A DNA stretch of 25,679 bases. It comes from Cardinium hertigii_C (lineage in GTDB: Bacteria > Bacteroidota > Bacteroidia > Cytophagales > Amoebophilaceae). The stretch is from positions 1 through 25,679 of the forward strand of contig NZ_JBOZWW010000063.1 in the NCBI RefSeq assembly GCF_050864855.1, in the 5' to 3' direction. Below, in pieces: positions 7,647-15,550 of this stretch. The position numbers and the translations under genes are program-made. The notes under the pieces are model-generated. The model worked only from the letters and a program-made list of their open reading frames with translations. It made no database searches and had not been told where the DNA came from. Within the stretch, counting starts at the first letter, position 1, and each line of letters opens with the position of its first letter.

Positions 7647-8198
7647 CTACTTTTTAGTAGACTTTCCAACTTTACGACGCACTACCTCACCTAAACGCCT
7701 GACACCTTTGCCTTTATAAGGCTCAACTTTTCTTAAGGAACGAATTTTTGCAGCTACTTGACCCAAAAGCTGCTTATCTATACATTCTAAATGGACCAAT
7801 GGATTTTTGCCTTTAGGCAATTCAGCTGTAGCGATTACTTCCTCTGGCAAGACCAAAGCAATATCATGAGAATAACCTAAACTTAATTCTAATAGGGTAC
7901 CTTGGACATTGGCTTTGTAACCAACCCCTACCAACTCTAAGGTAGACTTAAAGCCAACGCTAACGCCTACCACCATATTATGAATCAAAGCTCTATAAAG
8001 ACCATAAAGGGCTTTAGATTTTTTAGCATCAACGGGCATTAGCTTAACCAACCTTTCAGAAATCTCAACCATTATGGTTGAGTCAATTTGCTGTTGCAGT
8101 AGACCTTTAGGGCCCTGAACTTGTATGATTCCACCATCTAGGGCAGATACGGTAACGCCTGGCGGTACATTAATGGGCTGCTTCCCTATTCTTGACAT
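7647..8198 (-). CDS. rplF: 50S ribosomal protein L6
   Basis: L6 sits near the factor-binding site and contacts the sarcin-ricin loop region. The start at 8198 gives MSRIGKQPINVPPGV, the normal L6 opening; an ATG 27 bases upstream overlaps rpsH and adds nothing recognisable. Two tandem L6 domains are present, the second ending PYKGKGVRRLGEVVRRKVGK. The length of 183 aa is normal. It starts 11 bp after rpsH. Confidence 0.97.
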   Translation of the reverse strand: MSRIGKQPINVPPGVTVSALDGGIIQVQGPKGLLQQQIDSTIMVEISERLVKLMPVDAKKSKALYGLYRALIHNMVVGVSVGFKSTLELVGVGYKANVQGTLLELSLGYSHDIALVLPEEVIATAELPKGKNPLVHLECIDKQLLGQVAAKIRSLRKVEPYKGKGVRRLGEVVRRKVGKSTKK

Positions 8199-8209
8199 TT
8201 TTCCTGATT

Positions 8210-8614
8210 TTAGTAAACATAACAAAGTACTTCACCACCAACATGGACTTTACGGGCTTCTTTATCAGTCATAATACCCTTAGAGGTGGACAGTATGGCT
8301 ATTCCTAATCCATTAATGACGGTAGGCATAGCAGCAGCAGTAGAATATTTACGCAAGCCTGGCTTACTCACACGTTTTAAATGTACAATAGCAGATTGCT
8401 TTGTAAAAGCATCATATTTGAGGGCAATTTTGATAACTGGCTGAACACTATCTGGGTTAGAGACCAGCTTATACCCTCGTATATACCCTTGTTCTTGCAA
8501 CACTTCTGTAAGCTTTGTCTTTGTTTTTGACGCAGGAATTTCTACTACTCTATGCTTGGCACTAATGGCATTTCTAATTCTAGTAAGATAATCAGCTATT
8601 GGATCTGTAGTCAT
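8210..8614 (-). CDS. rpsH: 30S ribosomal protein S8
   Basis: Binds the central domain of 16S rRNA; in other bacteria it also represses the spc operon by binding its own mRNA. It starts MTTDPIADYLTRIRNAISAK and ends with the hallmark STSKGIMTDKEARKVHVGGE followed by VLCYVY. The length of 134 aa is standard for Bacteroidota. It lies 57 bp after rpsN. Confidence 0.97.
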   Translation of the reverse strand: MTTDPIADYLTRIRNAISAKHRVVEIPASKTKTKLTEVLQEQGYIRGYKLVSNPDSVQPVIKIALKYDAFTKQSAIVHLKRVSKPGLRKYSTAAAMPTVINGLGIAILSTSKGIMTDKEARKVHVGGEVLCYVY

Positions 8615-8671
8615 GGTGATTATATATTAACAAATAATAAAAACAGGTATATAGACTCATAGGTTAGCTGA

Positions 8672-8941
8672 CTACCAACTTGCTTTCCGTATACCTGGTA
8701 ACTTCCCTTCTAAAGCCCATTTTCTAAAGACTAACCGGGAAATACCAAATCTTCTCATATATCCACGGGCTCTACCGGTTATATTACACCTATTACGCAA
8801 TCTAACTGGAGAACTATTTTTGGGAAGTTTATCGAGTGCCATATAGTTGCCTTGCTTTTTTAATGCAATTCTTTTAGCGGCATATTTGGCTACCAAATGC
8901 CTTCTTTTTTTGTCTCTTGCTTTGACTGATTCTTTTGCCAT
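8672..8941 (-). CDS. rpsN: 30S ribosomal protein S14 (C-minus form)
   Basis: Head protein of the 30S subunit. The 89-residue product starts MAKESVKARDKKRRHLVAKY and ends GISRLVFRKWALEGKLPGIR with a final KASW. It is the longer, zinc-free type: only a single Cys is present in RNRCNITGRARGYMRRF, where the short type has a CXXC zinc site. It lies 11 bp after rplE. Confidence 0.97.
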   Translation of the reverse strand: MAKESVKARDKKRRHLVAKYAAKRIALKKQGNYMALDKLPKNSSPVRLRNRCNITGRARGYMRRFGISRLVFRKWALEGKLPGIRKASW

Positions 8942-8952
8942 AACCTTTTAAT

Positions 8953-9507
8953 TTAATCTTGCACCATATTAAAGGGCATTCCTAAAGCTTTTAAAAGTTG
9001 AAATGCGGTTTCATTATTTTGGGCAGTTGTAACAAAAGTTATGTTCATACCGTTAATCTTAATTACTTTATCAATGCTAATCTCTGGAAATATGATTTGC
9101 TCTTGAATGCCTACATTATAGTTGCCTTTTCCATCAAATCCGTTGGCCTTCAATCCCCAAAAATTTCTAATCCTAGGCAGGGCAATAGATATAAAACGAT
9201 CAAGAAATTCATACATCAACCTGCCGCGTAAAGTAACTTTTACACCAATAGGCATACCTTCTCTAAGCTTGAAATTAGAAACTGATTTTTTAGCACGGGT
9301 AGCCACAGCACACTGTCCAGCAATAGCAGTTAATTCTTCTAAACCAAGTTGAATTAATTTTTTATTGGATGCACCATCACCTAATCCTTGATTGATACAT
9401 ATTTTATGTAACCTGGGGACTTGCATAACAGATTTGTACCCGAATAAATCTTTAAGCGAAGGAATAACTTCTGCAAAATATTTTTCTTGTAATCTAGGCT
9501 TAACCAT
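8953..9507 (-). CDS. rplE: 50S ribosomal protein L5
   Basis: 5S rRNA-binding protein that also contacts the P-site tRNA. The product starts MVKPRLQEKYFAEVIPSLKD and contains ICINQGLGDGASNKK, AKKSVSNFKLREGMPIGVKV, TLRGRLMYEFLDRFISIALP and the C-terminal EISIDKVIKINGMNITFVTT. The length of 184 aa is standard. Its start overlaps the rplX stop by 8 bp, suggesting coupled translation. Confidence 0.97.
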   Translation of the reverse strand: MVKPRLQEKYFAEVIPSLKDLFGYKSVMQVPRLHKICINQGLGDGASNKKLIQLGLEELTAIAGQCAVATRAKKSVSNFKLREGMPIGVKVTLRGRLMYEFLDRFISIALPRIRNFWGLKANGFDGKGNYNVGIQEQIIFPEISIDKVIKINGMNITFVTTAQNNETAFQLLKALGMPFNMVQD

Positions 9508-9847
9508 TTTTTATAAAATTTCCTGTTTTTTTAGCATACCGCTGGAGCTTGCCGGCTTCATTACACTTTCTTCCTACACGAGTAGGAGATCCGCTTACTG
9601 CATCTATCAACATCAGATTACTAATGTGAATAGAAGAAGGTATCCTTTGGATGGTTCCTTTAGGATGCTCAGTAGAAGGCTTTAAATGTCTAACTACTAT
9701 ATTCATACCTTCAACAACAGCTCGATATTTTTTAGGGAATACCTTTAAAACAGTTCCTTGCTCATTTCTGTGTTTGCCAGTCAAAATTTTTACACGGTCT
9801 CCTGTTCGAATATGAATCTTAAAACTTTTTTTTATTGTTTGCTTCAT
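9500..9847 (-). CDS. rplX: 50S ribosomal protein L24
   Basis: Assembly-initiating protein of the large subunit. A KOW motif lies at about 15-45 (RTGDRVKILTGKHRNEQGTV), followed by EGMNIVVRHLKPSTEHPKGT. The C-terminal CNEAGKLQRYAKKTGNFIKN corresponds to the 'K.vR..KktG' end of the family. The length of 115 aa is slightly above the enterobacterial 104. It lies 3 bp after rplN and overlaps rplE by 8 bp. Confidence 0.96.
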   Translation of the reverse strand: MKQTIKKSFKIHIRTGDRVKILTGKHRNEQGTVLKVFPKKYRAVVEGMNIVVRHLKPSTEHPKGTIQRIPSSIHISNLMLIDAVSGSPTRVGRKCNEAGKLQRYAKKTGNFIKNG

Positions 9848-9850
9848 GCT

Positions 9851-10219
9851 TTATAGTACTTCGTCAGCTAAAGAGGCTATTTTCATAAATTTATTATCTC
9901 GAACTTCTCGAGCCACTGGCCCAAAAACCCCAGTTCCTTTGGGCTCATTGTTGTTTTCAATTAAAACAATAGCATTGTCCTCGAAGCGAATATAAGAACC
10001 ATCTTTACGCCTTAATTCTTTTCGGGTACGGACCACAACAGCTTTGGAAATAGTGCCCTTTTTAAGGGTACTAGAAGGGTTAGCTGTTTTTACGGTTACT
10101 ACAATTTTATCACCAACTTGGGCATAACGCTTACGGGTTCCACCCAAAACACGAATGCAAAGGGCTGTTTTTGCACCACTATTATCAGCTACTTTTAATA
10201 TTGACTCCTGTTGTATCAT
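9851..10219 (-). CDS. rplN: 50S ribosomal protein L14
   Basis: L14 forms inter-subunit bridges. The product begins MIQQESILKVADNSGAKTAL, the invariant L14 opening, with IRVLGGTRKRYAQVGDKIVV and a C-terminal FGPVAREVRDNKFMKIASLA segment. At 122 aa it has the standard length. It is spaced 2 bp from rpsQ and 3 bp from rplX. Confidence 0.98.
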   Translation of the reverse strand: MIQQESILKVADNSGAKTALCIRVLGGTRKRYAQVGDKIVVTVKTANPSSTLKKGTISKAVVVRTRKELRRKDGSYIRFEDNAIVLIENNNEPKGTGVFGPVAREVRDNKFMKIASLADEVL

Positions 10220-10221
10220 TT

Positions 10222-10476
10222 TTACTTAGCTCTTTCTATGATTTGAACCAATCGCCATCTCTTTTTTTTACTTAAAGGACGGGTTTCCATAATTTTTACC
10301 AAATCACCAATACTACAGCTGTTTGCTTCATCATGTGCCATAAATTTGGTAGATGTTTTTACAAACTTACCATATACGGGGTGTATAGCTTTTGTATCTG
10401 TTACAACGGTAATGGTCTTATGGGCTTTATTACTGGTAACCCTTCCTACCTTTTCTTTTCTTCTATTTCTCACCAT
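10222..10476 (-). CDS. rpsQ: 30S ribosomal protein S17
   Basis: Primary 16S rRNA-binding protein with an OB fold. It starts MVRNRRKEKVGRVTSNKAHK with TITVVTDTKAIHPVYGKFVK next, then the CSIGDLVKIMETRPLSKKKR motif and WRLVQIIERAK at the end. The length of 84 aa is standard. It sits between rpmC (13 bp) and rplN (2 bp). Confidence 0.97.
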   Translation of the reverse strand: MVRNRRKEKVGRVTSNKAHKTITVVTDTKAIHPVYGKFVKTSTKFMAHDEANSCSIGDLVKIMETRPLSKKKRWRLVQIIERAK

Positions 10477-10489
10477 GGTGGTTAGGATT

Positions 10490-10684
10490 CTAATGGTTGC
10501 TTCGACAACTGTTCTGAGCTGTTTTTAGCCTTGCAATGGATTTTCTTGCCGCCCTAATTTTCATCGGATCCTCAATTGGAGAAACCGAATGAGCAAGCTT
10601 TAGTTTGACTAAATAATTTAAGGCTTCTTTTAATTTATCGTTGCATTCTTTAGAAGAAAATAACTGAATTTCTTTGTACTTCAT
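10490..10684 (-). CDS. rpmC: 50S ribosomal protein L29
   Basis: Small two-helix protein beside the peptide exit tunnel, part of the docking site for trigger factor and SRP. The 64-residue product begins MKYKEIQLFSSKECNDKLKE. It carries the YLVKLKLAHSVSPIEDPMKI helix turn and the IRAARKSIARLKT end typical of L29. Sequence conservation is modest, but length and position between rplP and rpsQ make the call firm. Confidence 0.95.
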   Translation of the reverse strand: MKYKEIQLFSSKECNDKLKEALNYLVKLKLAHSVSPIEDPMKIRAARKSIARLKTAQNSCRSNH

Positions 10685-10767
10685 TTTAAAAACTTATTAC
10701 TTAATTGAATAGCACATTAAAGTAATAGCCTAAGCATAGGCAAAAAACCTTCGAATGGCTCCACAAG

Positions 10768-11196
10768 CTACCCTACTGAATGAACATAATCTCTACGAAC
10801 TACGAAATGTGCCTTAATAGGTAACTTATGCATGGCAAGACGCATCGCACGCTCTGCGACTTCTTTAGCTACACCATCTAACTCAAAAAGAATCCTACCA
10901 GGTTTTACAACGGCTACAAAAGAATCTGGCGCACCTTTACCCTTTCCCATCCTTACTTCAGCTGGTTTTTTAGTTAGAGACTTATCTGGAAAAATCCTAT
11001 TCCAAACTTGACCTTGCCGTTTCATTTCTCTTGTAATGGCAATACGCATGGCCTCAATTTGCCTAGCAGTAATATATGAGGGTTCCAATGCCTTCAGCCC
11101 AAAGGTACCAAATTCTAATGAATTTCCCTTCATTGATAAGCCTTTTATTCTTCCTTTCTGCGTTTTTCTGTAACGTACTCGTTTTGGTTGTAACAT
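10768..11196 (-). CDS. rplP: 50S ribosomal protein L16
   Basis: L16 helps position the A-site tRNA. The ATG at 11196 (MLQPKRVRYRKTQKGRIKGL) is the family start; an ATG 18 bases upstream adds six unrelated residues. Motifs include FGTFGLKALEPSYITARQIE, AIRISR-like AMRIAITREMKRQG and the MGKGKGAPDSFVAVVKPGRI loop. The length of 142 aa is slightly above the usual 136-140. It lies 48 bp after rpsC. Confidence 0.97.
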   Translation of the reverse strand: MLQPKRVRYRKTQKGRIKGLSMKGNSLEFGTFGLKALEPSYITARQIEAMRIAITREMKRQGQVWNRIFPDKSLTKKPAEVRMGKGKGAPDSFVAVVKPGRILFELDGVAKEVAERAMRLAMHKLPIKAHFVVRRDYVHSVG

Positions 11197-11244
11197 TTTT
11201 GTTATGCAATGCAAAAATTAATATTGTAGTAATGCAGGGCCCAA

Positions 11245-11949
11245 CTACTTCCGCTCTTTGGAAGAAAGAAACCCTTTATCTCCTACTTTAGGAGATTTTC
11301 CAACTGAACGTTGAAGATGATTAACTGCAACATCACCTCTAGAAATCCAAACTTTAATACCTATTCTTCCATAAATGGTATGGGCTTCGACTGCTGTATA
11401 GTCTATATCATTACGAAGGGTATGGAGCGGAACAGACCCTTCTTTAAATTCATCTGACCTAGCCATTTCAGCACCATCTAACCTACCCGAAAGCTTAATT
11501 TTAACACCTTGTGCACCAGAACGGATTACAGCAGCTATAGCTTGCTTTACTACACGCTTATAAGGCATACGACCTCTAATCTGTTGCGCAATTTGCAAGC
11601 CAACCAATTTAGCTTCTAAATCTGGTTTTTTTATCTCAACAATATTAAGCTCAACTTCTTTTTTAGTTAGCTTTTTCAACTCTTCTTTGACCTTGTCAAC
11701 TTCTGCACCGGACTTTCCAATAACAATACCTGGACGAGCGGTTCGGATGGTAATGGTAATTTTTTTACCGGCACGTTCTATAAGTATTCTAGCAACGCTA
11801 GCTTTGGCCATTCGCGCATCTAGATAGGTACGTATTTTTTCGTCCTCCATTAACTTTTCTACATAGGAGGATTTTGATGCAAACCAACTAGAATCTGGCT
11901 TACGAATGAACCCAACTCTAAAACCGACGGGATTAACTTTTTGACCCAT
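11245..11949 (-). CDS. rpsC: 30S ribosomal protein S3
   Basis: Lines the mRNA entry pore with S4 and S5. The start at 11949 gives MGQKVNPVGFRVGFIRKPDS, as in all S3 proteins; an ATG 96 bases upstream would overlap rplV and adds a non-conserved leader. The KH domain has RTARPGIVIGKSGAEVDKVK (about 69-88), and the C-terminal domain has QGVKIKLSGRLDGAEMARSD and GRIGIKVWISRGD. The length of 234 aa is normal. Confidence 0.97.
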   Translation of the reverse strand: MGQKVNPVGFRVGFIRKPDSSWFASKSSYVEKLMEDEKIRTYLDARMAKASVARILIERAGKKITITIRTARPGIVIGKSGAEVDKVKEELKKLTKKEVELNIVEIKKPDLEAKLVGLQIAQQIRGRMPYKRVVKQAIAAVIRSGAQGVKIKLSGRLDGAEMARSDEFKEGSVPLHTLRNDIDYTAVEAHTIYGRIGIKVWISRGDVAVNHLQRSVGKSPKVGDKGFLSSKERK

Positions 11950-11968
11950 TGTAGTATGATTAATGTGG

Positions 11969-12355
11969 TTACGTTGTTGTACTTGAAGCAATCTGATGTG
12001 ACACAGGAATAGAATCCCGTAAAGTATCCACCACCATAACAACATGACTAGATCGTTTTCTAATCCTGTGTGCTACACCTCTTGGTGCGGGCATAACTCT
12101 TTTTAACATACCAGCTCTATCTACTGTTATTTTCTTGACAAAAATTGCACCATCTTCGAAAGCAGCTGCATGATTATTTTGCCAATTTGAAATAGCAGAA
12201 AGTAAAAGTTTTTTCAACTGAAGCGCAGCTTGTTGTGGCTTATTTTGCAAAATAGCTAATGCAGTAGCCACGCTTTTTCCTCTAATAAGTGCCGCTAAAC
12301 GCCCAACTTTACGTTCAGATATAGGGAGCTTTCTTAATTTTGCTATTGCCTCCAT
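11969..12355 (-). CDS. rplV: 50S ribosomal protein L22
   Basis: Its extended loop lines the nascent-peptide tunnel and is a site of macrolide resistance in other bacteria. The product contains RKVGRLAALIRGKSVATALA, then AISNWQNNHA and the loop MLKRVMPAPRGVAHRIRKRS before HVVMVVDT. At 128 aa it runs about 15-18 residues past the usual end, finishing SIPVSHQIASSTTT. It lies 8 bp after rpsS and 19 bp before rpsC. Confidence 0.97.
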   Translation of the reverse strand: MEAIAKLRKLPISERKVGRLAALIRGKSVATALAILQNKPQQAALQLKKLLLSAISNWQNNHAAAFEDGAIFVKKITVDRAGMLKRVMPAPRGVAHRIRKRSSHVVMVVDTLRDSIPVSHQIASSTTT

Positions 12356-12363
12356 AGTTTACA

Positions 12364-12630
12364 TTATCTTTTTTTAGAGGTATGTCCTTTAAAAGTTCTT
12401 GTTAAAGCAAATTCACCAACTTTATGGCTTACCATTGACTCTGTAATAAAAACAGGAATAAATTTATGCCCATTGTGTACTGCAAGGGTATGGCCGACAA
12501 AATCTGGCGTAATGGTTGACCGCCTTGACCAAGTTTTAACTACTGTTTTTTTACCGGAATGATTGAGCATGTCTATCTTACGTTGTAGATGATGCGCCAC
12601 ATAAGGTCCTTTTTTTATAGATCTACCCAT
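12364..12630 (-). CDS. rpsS: 30S ribosomal protein S19
   Basis: Head protein that pairs with S13 near the decoding site. It starts MGRSIKKGPYVAHHLQRKID and contains WSRRSTITPDFVGHTLAVHN, GHKFIPVFITESMVSHKVGE and FALTRTFKGHTSKKR. The length of 88 aa is standard. Its ATG shares one base with the rplB stop (TAATG), so translation of the two is probably coupled. Confidence 0.98.
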   Translation of the reverse strand: MGRSIKKGPYVAHHLQRKIDMLNHSGKKTVVKTWSRRSTITPDFVGHTLAVHNGHKFIPVFITESMVSHKVGEFALTRTFKGHTSKKR

Positions 12631-13457
12631 TATTTTTTCTTTTTACTAATGATCAGTCTAGTAGAATATTTATTGCGATTGCGTGTTTTTTTACCTTTTG
12701 CATATAACCCTTTAAAGGATCTAGGATGTCCTCCAGAAGCTTTTCCTTCACCACCACCCATTGGATGATCCACGGGGTTCATTACAACGGCGCGTACACG
12801 AGGTCTTTTACCCATCCAGCGACTTCTACCTGCTTTGGCAATGGTAACATTAGCATGGTCACTATTGGAAACAGCTCCAATGGTAGCCATACAATGGTCT
12901 AATACCAATCGCCTTTCACCAGAAGGCAACTTAATGGTTACATACTTACCACTTTTGGAAAGCAACTGTGCATATGCACCTGCACTCCTTGCCAATGCAG
13001 CGCCACGTCCAGGGGCTAGTTCAATGTTATGGATAATCGTTCCCAATGGGATATCTTTCATTTCCATAGCATTACCTAGTTCTATCGGTACATTTGGGCC
13101 TGCTACAACCTTAGCGCCTACTTTAAGTCCTTCTGGTGCTATAATATAACTTTTCTCACCATCTACATAATGGAGTAGGGCTATGTATGCAGTGCGCATA
13201 GGATCATACTGAATAGAATGGACAAATGCAGGAACAGCTATTTTTTTCCTTTTGAAATCGATAAGGCGGGCACGCCGCTTATGTCCACCACCTCTATGGG
13301 GAACAGTAATCCTACCACGATTGTTCCGACCGGCTGTGCGTTTGGTTTTTACTAAGAGTGACTTCTCTGGTTTACGCGCAGTAAGAACAGTAGAGAAATC
13401 TGGTGCTATTCTAAAACGCTGACCGGGCGTGGTTGGGTTAAGTTTTTTTAATGGCAT
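12630..13457 (-). CDS. rplB: 50S ribosomal protein L2
   Basis: One of the most conserved ribosomal proteins, needed for subunit joining and peptidyl transferase function. Signatures include GRNNRGRITVPHRGGGHKRR (about 43-62) and, near the C-terminus, VRAVVMNPVDHPMGGGEGKA with the catalytically implicated His in PVDHPMGGGEG. The length of 275 aa is normal. It overlaps rpsS by one base and lies 40 bp after rplW. Confidence 0.98.
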   Translation of the reverse strand: MPLKKLNPTTPGQRFRIAPDFSTVLTARKPEKSLLVKTKRTAGRNNRGRITVPHRGGGHKRRARLIDFKRKKIAVPAFVHSIQYDPMRTAYIALLHYVDGEKSYIIAPEGLKVGAKVVAGPNVPIELGNAMEMKDIPLGTIIHNIELAPGRGAALARSAGAYAQLLSKSGKYVTIKLPSGERRLVLDHCMATIGAVSNSDHANVTIAKAGRSRWMGKRPRVRAVVMNPVDHPMGGGEGKASGGHPRSFKGLYAKGKKTRNRNKYSTRLIISKKKK

Positions 13458-13497
13458 AACTAGATCAACTAACAGCTATAAAATTCAATGCAAAAGA

Positions 13498-13785
13498 CTA
13501 AAAATTGCCATAAAAATCTATGACATCCCCTGCCTTAAGCGTTATAAGTACTTTCTTATAGGAAGGCCGCTTTCCTTTTATTACACACGACTTAGTATGG
13601 CGCGTTATTGGTTTACCTGCATAACGCATGGTATTGATTTTATGGACTGTAACACCATAAAAACGTTCAATCTCTTTTTGTATTTGGTACTTATTGGCAC
13701 GATCATCTACGATTAAACCATATATGCCACGCTTATTAAGCGCTGACATTTTTTCTGTTACCAAGGGCTTCTTTAGGATACGCAT
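13498..13785 (-). CDS. rplW: 50S ribosomal protein L23
   Basis: Tunnel-exit protein and docking site for trigger factor and SRP. The product starts MRILKKPLVTEKMSALNKRG and contains KYQIQKEIERFYGVTVHKIN, the RNP-like core of L23, followed by a basic loop and YKKVLITLKAGDVIDFYGNF. The length of 95 aa is standard. It starts 3 bp after rplD. Confidence 0.97.
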   Translation of the reverse strand: MRILKKPLVTEKMSALNKRGIYGLIVDDRANKYQIQKEIERFYGVTVHKINTMRYAGKPITRHTKSCVIKGKRPSYKKVLITLKAGDVIDFYGNF

Positions 13786-13788
13786 CTG

Positions 13789-14418
13789 TTATTGTGTCAA
13801 TTTTTCTACTATAGGCGTTATAGCTGTTTCCATAATCAACAATTTTTTGGCATGCAAAAGATCATAGGTATTAACATGGTCGACACAAACTACCTTTGCT
13901 TGCTTTATATTCCTACTAGATAATACAATATTTTTATCTACACTAGGTATAATCAATAATGTCTTTTCATCTAGAAAAGACAATTTTTGGAGCATACCCA
14001 AATAGTTTTTTGTTTTTGGCGCCTCAAAAGAAAAGGACTCTAAGATAGCAATATGGTTTGACTTAGCCTTATAGGTCAAGGCAGACCTTCTAGCTAATTT
14101 CTTTACCTTACGGTTTAATTTAAAACTATAATCTCTTGGCCTTGGACCAAAAGTACGCCCCCCTCCTCTGAATAAAGGAGACTTAATATCACCCGCTCTA
14201 GCTGTTCCGCTTCCTTTTTGCCTTTTAATTTTTCTTCTAGAACCACTTACTGCATTGCGCTCTTTTGATTGGTGGGTACCTTGACGCCTACCGGCTAAGA
14301 TAGCCTTTACATCCAAATAAATGGCATGATCATTGGGTTCAATACCAAATACTTCTTTCGGCAATTGAACAGAACGACCTACCTCTTCCCCTGTATATTT
14401 TAATACTGATAGGTTCAT
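13789..14418 (-). CDS. rplD: 50S ribosomal protein L4
   Basis: Tunnel-lining protein; in enterobacteria it also represses the S10 operon, which cannot be judged here. The N-terminus carries the LSVLKYTGEEVGRSVQLPKE core, followed by the extended tunnel loop GSRRKIKRQKGSGTARAGDI and SPLFRGGGRTFGPRPRDYSF, then the C-terminal Rossmann-like part ending KKLLIMETAITPIVEKLTQ. The length of 209 aa is normal. It lies 1 bp after rplC. Confidence 0.97.
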   Translation of the reverse strand: MNLSVLKYTGEEVGRSVQLPKEVFGIEPNDHAIYLDVKAILAGRRQGTHQSKERNAVSGSRRKIKRQKGSGTARAGDIKSPLFRGGGRTFGPRPRDYSFKLNRKVKKLARRSALTYKAKSNHIAILESFSFEAPKTKNYLGMLQKLSFLDEKTLLIIPSVDKNIVLSSRNIKQAKVVCVDHVNTYDLLHAKKLLIMETAITPIVEKLTQ

Positions 14419-14419
14419 T

Positions 14420-15052
14420 TTACTTCTCCAAAATTACGTAACCATTATTTGCACCAGGGACTGCTCCATGGAGTACAATTAGATTTTTCTCTGGCAAAAC
14501 TTTTACCACTTGAAGGTTGGTCACCTTAACCCTGTTGCCTCCTGTTCTTCCAGCCATACGCATTCCTTTGAATACACGAGAGGGAAAAGAAGCTGCACCA
14601 ACAGAACCAGGTGCTCTTTCTCGATTGTGCTGACCATGAGAACGGCTACCAACGCCACTAAACCCATGCCGCTTTACAACACCCTGAAAGCCCTTACCTT
14701 TGGAGGTACCAACTACGTCTATAAATTGACCTTCTACAAAAACATCTTCTATGCGAACCACTTGACCCAATGCAACTTGCTGCCATACTGCTTCATCATC
14801 ACATCTGAACTCCACTTGCTTGCGCTTAGGTGTAGTAGAAGCTTTAGCAAAATGGCCCATAAGGGACTTAGAAGTATTTTTTTCTTTTTTATCGTCATAA
14901 GACAACTGAACAGCCTGATATCCATCTATAGACTTTGTTCTAAGCTGTGTCACTACACAGGGGCCTCCCTGAATGATGGTACATGCTTTTTTGTGACCCT
15001 TACCATCATAAAGACTGGTCATTCCAATTTTTTTTCCTATGATTCCAATCAT
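14420..15052 (-). CDS. rplC: 50S ribosomal protein L3 (first gene of the operon)
   Basis: L3 starts large-subunit assembly and reaches toward the peptidyl transferase centre. The product starts MIGIIGKKIGMTSLYDGKGH and carries VVGTSKGKGFQGVVKRHGFS (about 112-131), the L3 signature, then RMAGRTGGNRVKVTNLQVVK. The length of 210 aa is normal. In most Bacteroidota rpsJ precedes rplC. Here no S10-encoding frame exists upstream and a promoter match lies at 15131-15161, so rplC is the first gene of the unit. Confidence 0.98.
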   Translation of the reverse strand: MIGIIGKKIGMTSLYDGKGHKKACTIIQGGPCVVTQLRTKSIDGYQAVQLSYDDKKEKNTSKSLMGHFAKASTTPKRKQVEFRCDDEAVWQQVALGQVVRIEDVFVEGQFIDVVGTSKGKGFQGVVKRHGFSGVGSRSHGQHNRERAPGSVGAASFPSRVFKGMRMAGRTGGNRVKVTNLQVVKVLPEKNLIVLHGAVPGANNGYVILEK

Positions 15053-15130
15053 AACTTAAATACTAATCATACCCACTTAATCGCTCTAAAACCAGCCAAA
15101 AAAACCAGGAAGGATAGAACAGTGAAAGGA

Positions 15131-15161
15131 CAAATTTAAACAAAATTTAAGGTAAATCAAA
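15131..15161 (-). promoter_or_regulatory. Promoter of the ribosomal protein operon
   Basis: On the minus strand TTTG (15161-15158) is followed, 19 bases after its TTG, by TAAATTTG (15138-15131), an excellent fit to the Bacteroidota pattern TTG-N19-TAnnTTTG. Transcription would begin near 15124 and leave a leader of about 70 bases before rplC. A second, weaker candidate box TATCTTTG lies at 15213-15206 without a good upstream TTG. Confidence 0.65.
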
Positions 15162-15493
15162 TGGTTTAACCTTAAACCGCTATTACATCTAGTATGCGCG
15201 TGATCCAAAGATATAAAAATTAACGGATAAAGAAAAAAGCCTAGATCACTGAATATAGTTGCTATATGAACACTTTATCTAAATGGGCATTAACTGGATG
15301 CAGCCAAACTATAAATAGTTGGTATAGCTATAGTGGGATTAAAAGTACAAAAAACATCCACTGCCAATGACCCTAAATAAGGAGTCTGCTGAGACTATGA
15401 TTCATTATGAGTCTGTTATACAATGTACAATTTTATTACCGCGCGCTTTATGTATCAATACCCGCTGTTCCTATAATTACTCAAATATTATTG
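15162..15493. other. Divergent intergenic region, no gene seen
   Basis: The 498 bp between rplC (leftward) and the repeat-protein gene (rightward) hold the promoters for both directions. No convincing coding frame is present; in particular there is no S10 (rpsJ). An open stretch of 82 codons at 15367-15615 overlaps the next gene and looks like chance. The AT bias and absence of repeats suggest eroded sequence left by a rearrangement. Confidence 0.5.
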
Positions 15494-15501
15494 TATATTT
15501 G
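15494..15501 (+). promoter_or_regulatory. Possible -7 box for the repeat/J-domain gene
   Basis: TATATTTG matches TAnnTTTG. No exact TTG lies at the expected upstream distance, though TGTTC is close by. Transcription would begin near 15508, about 43 bases before the ATG. Confidence 0.4.
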
Positions 15502-15550
15502 GGGTACAACAATTCTCAAAAATTAAAATTCTTAAAAACTAAAAATTACC

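Noticed and set aside
14510..15139. 209-codon frame on the plus strand
   Set aside because: It is antisense to rplC, has no signature and reads as low-complexity Ser/Thr/His-rich sequence; L3 on the other strand is unambiguous.
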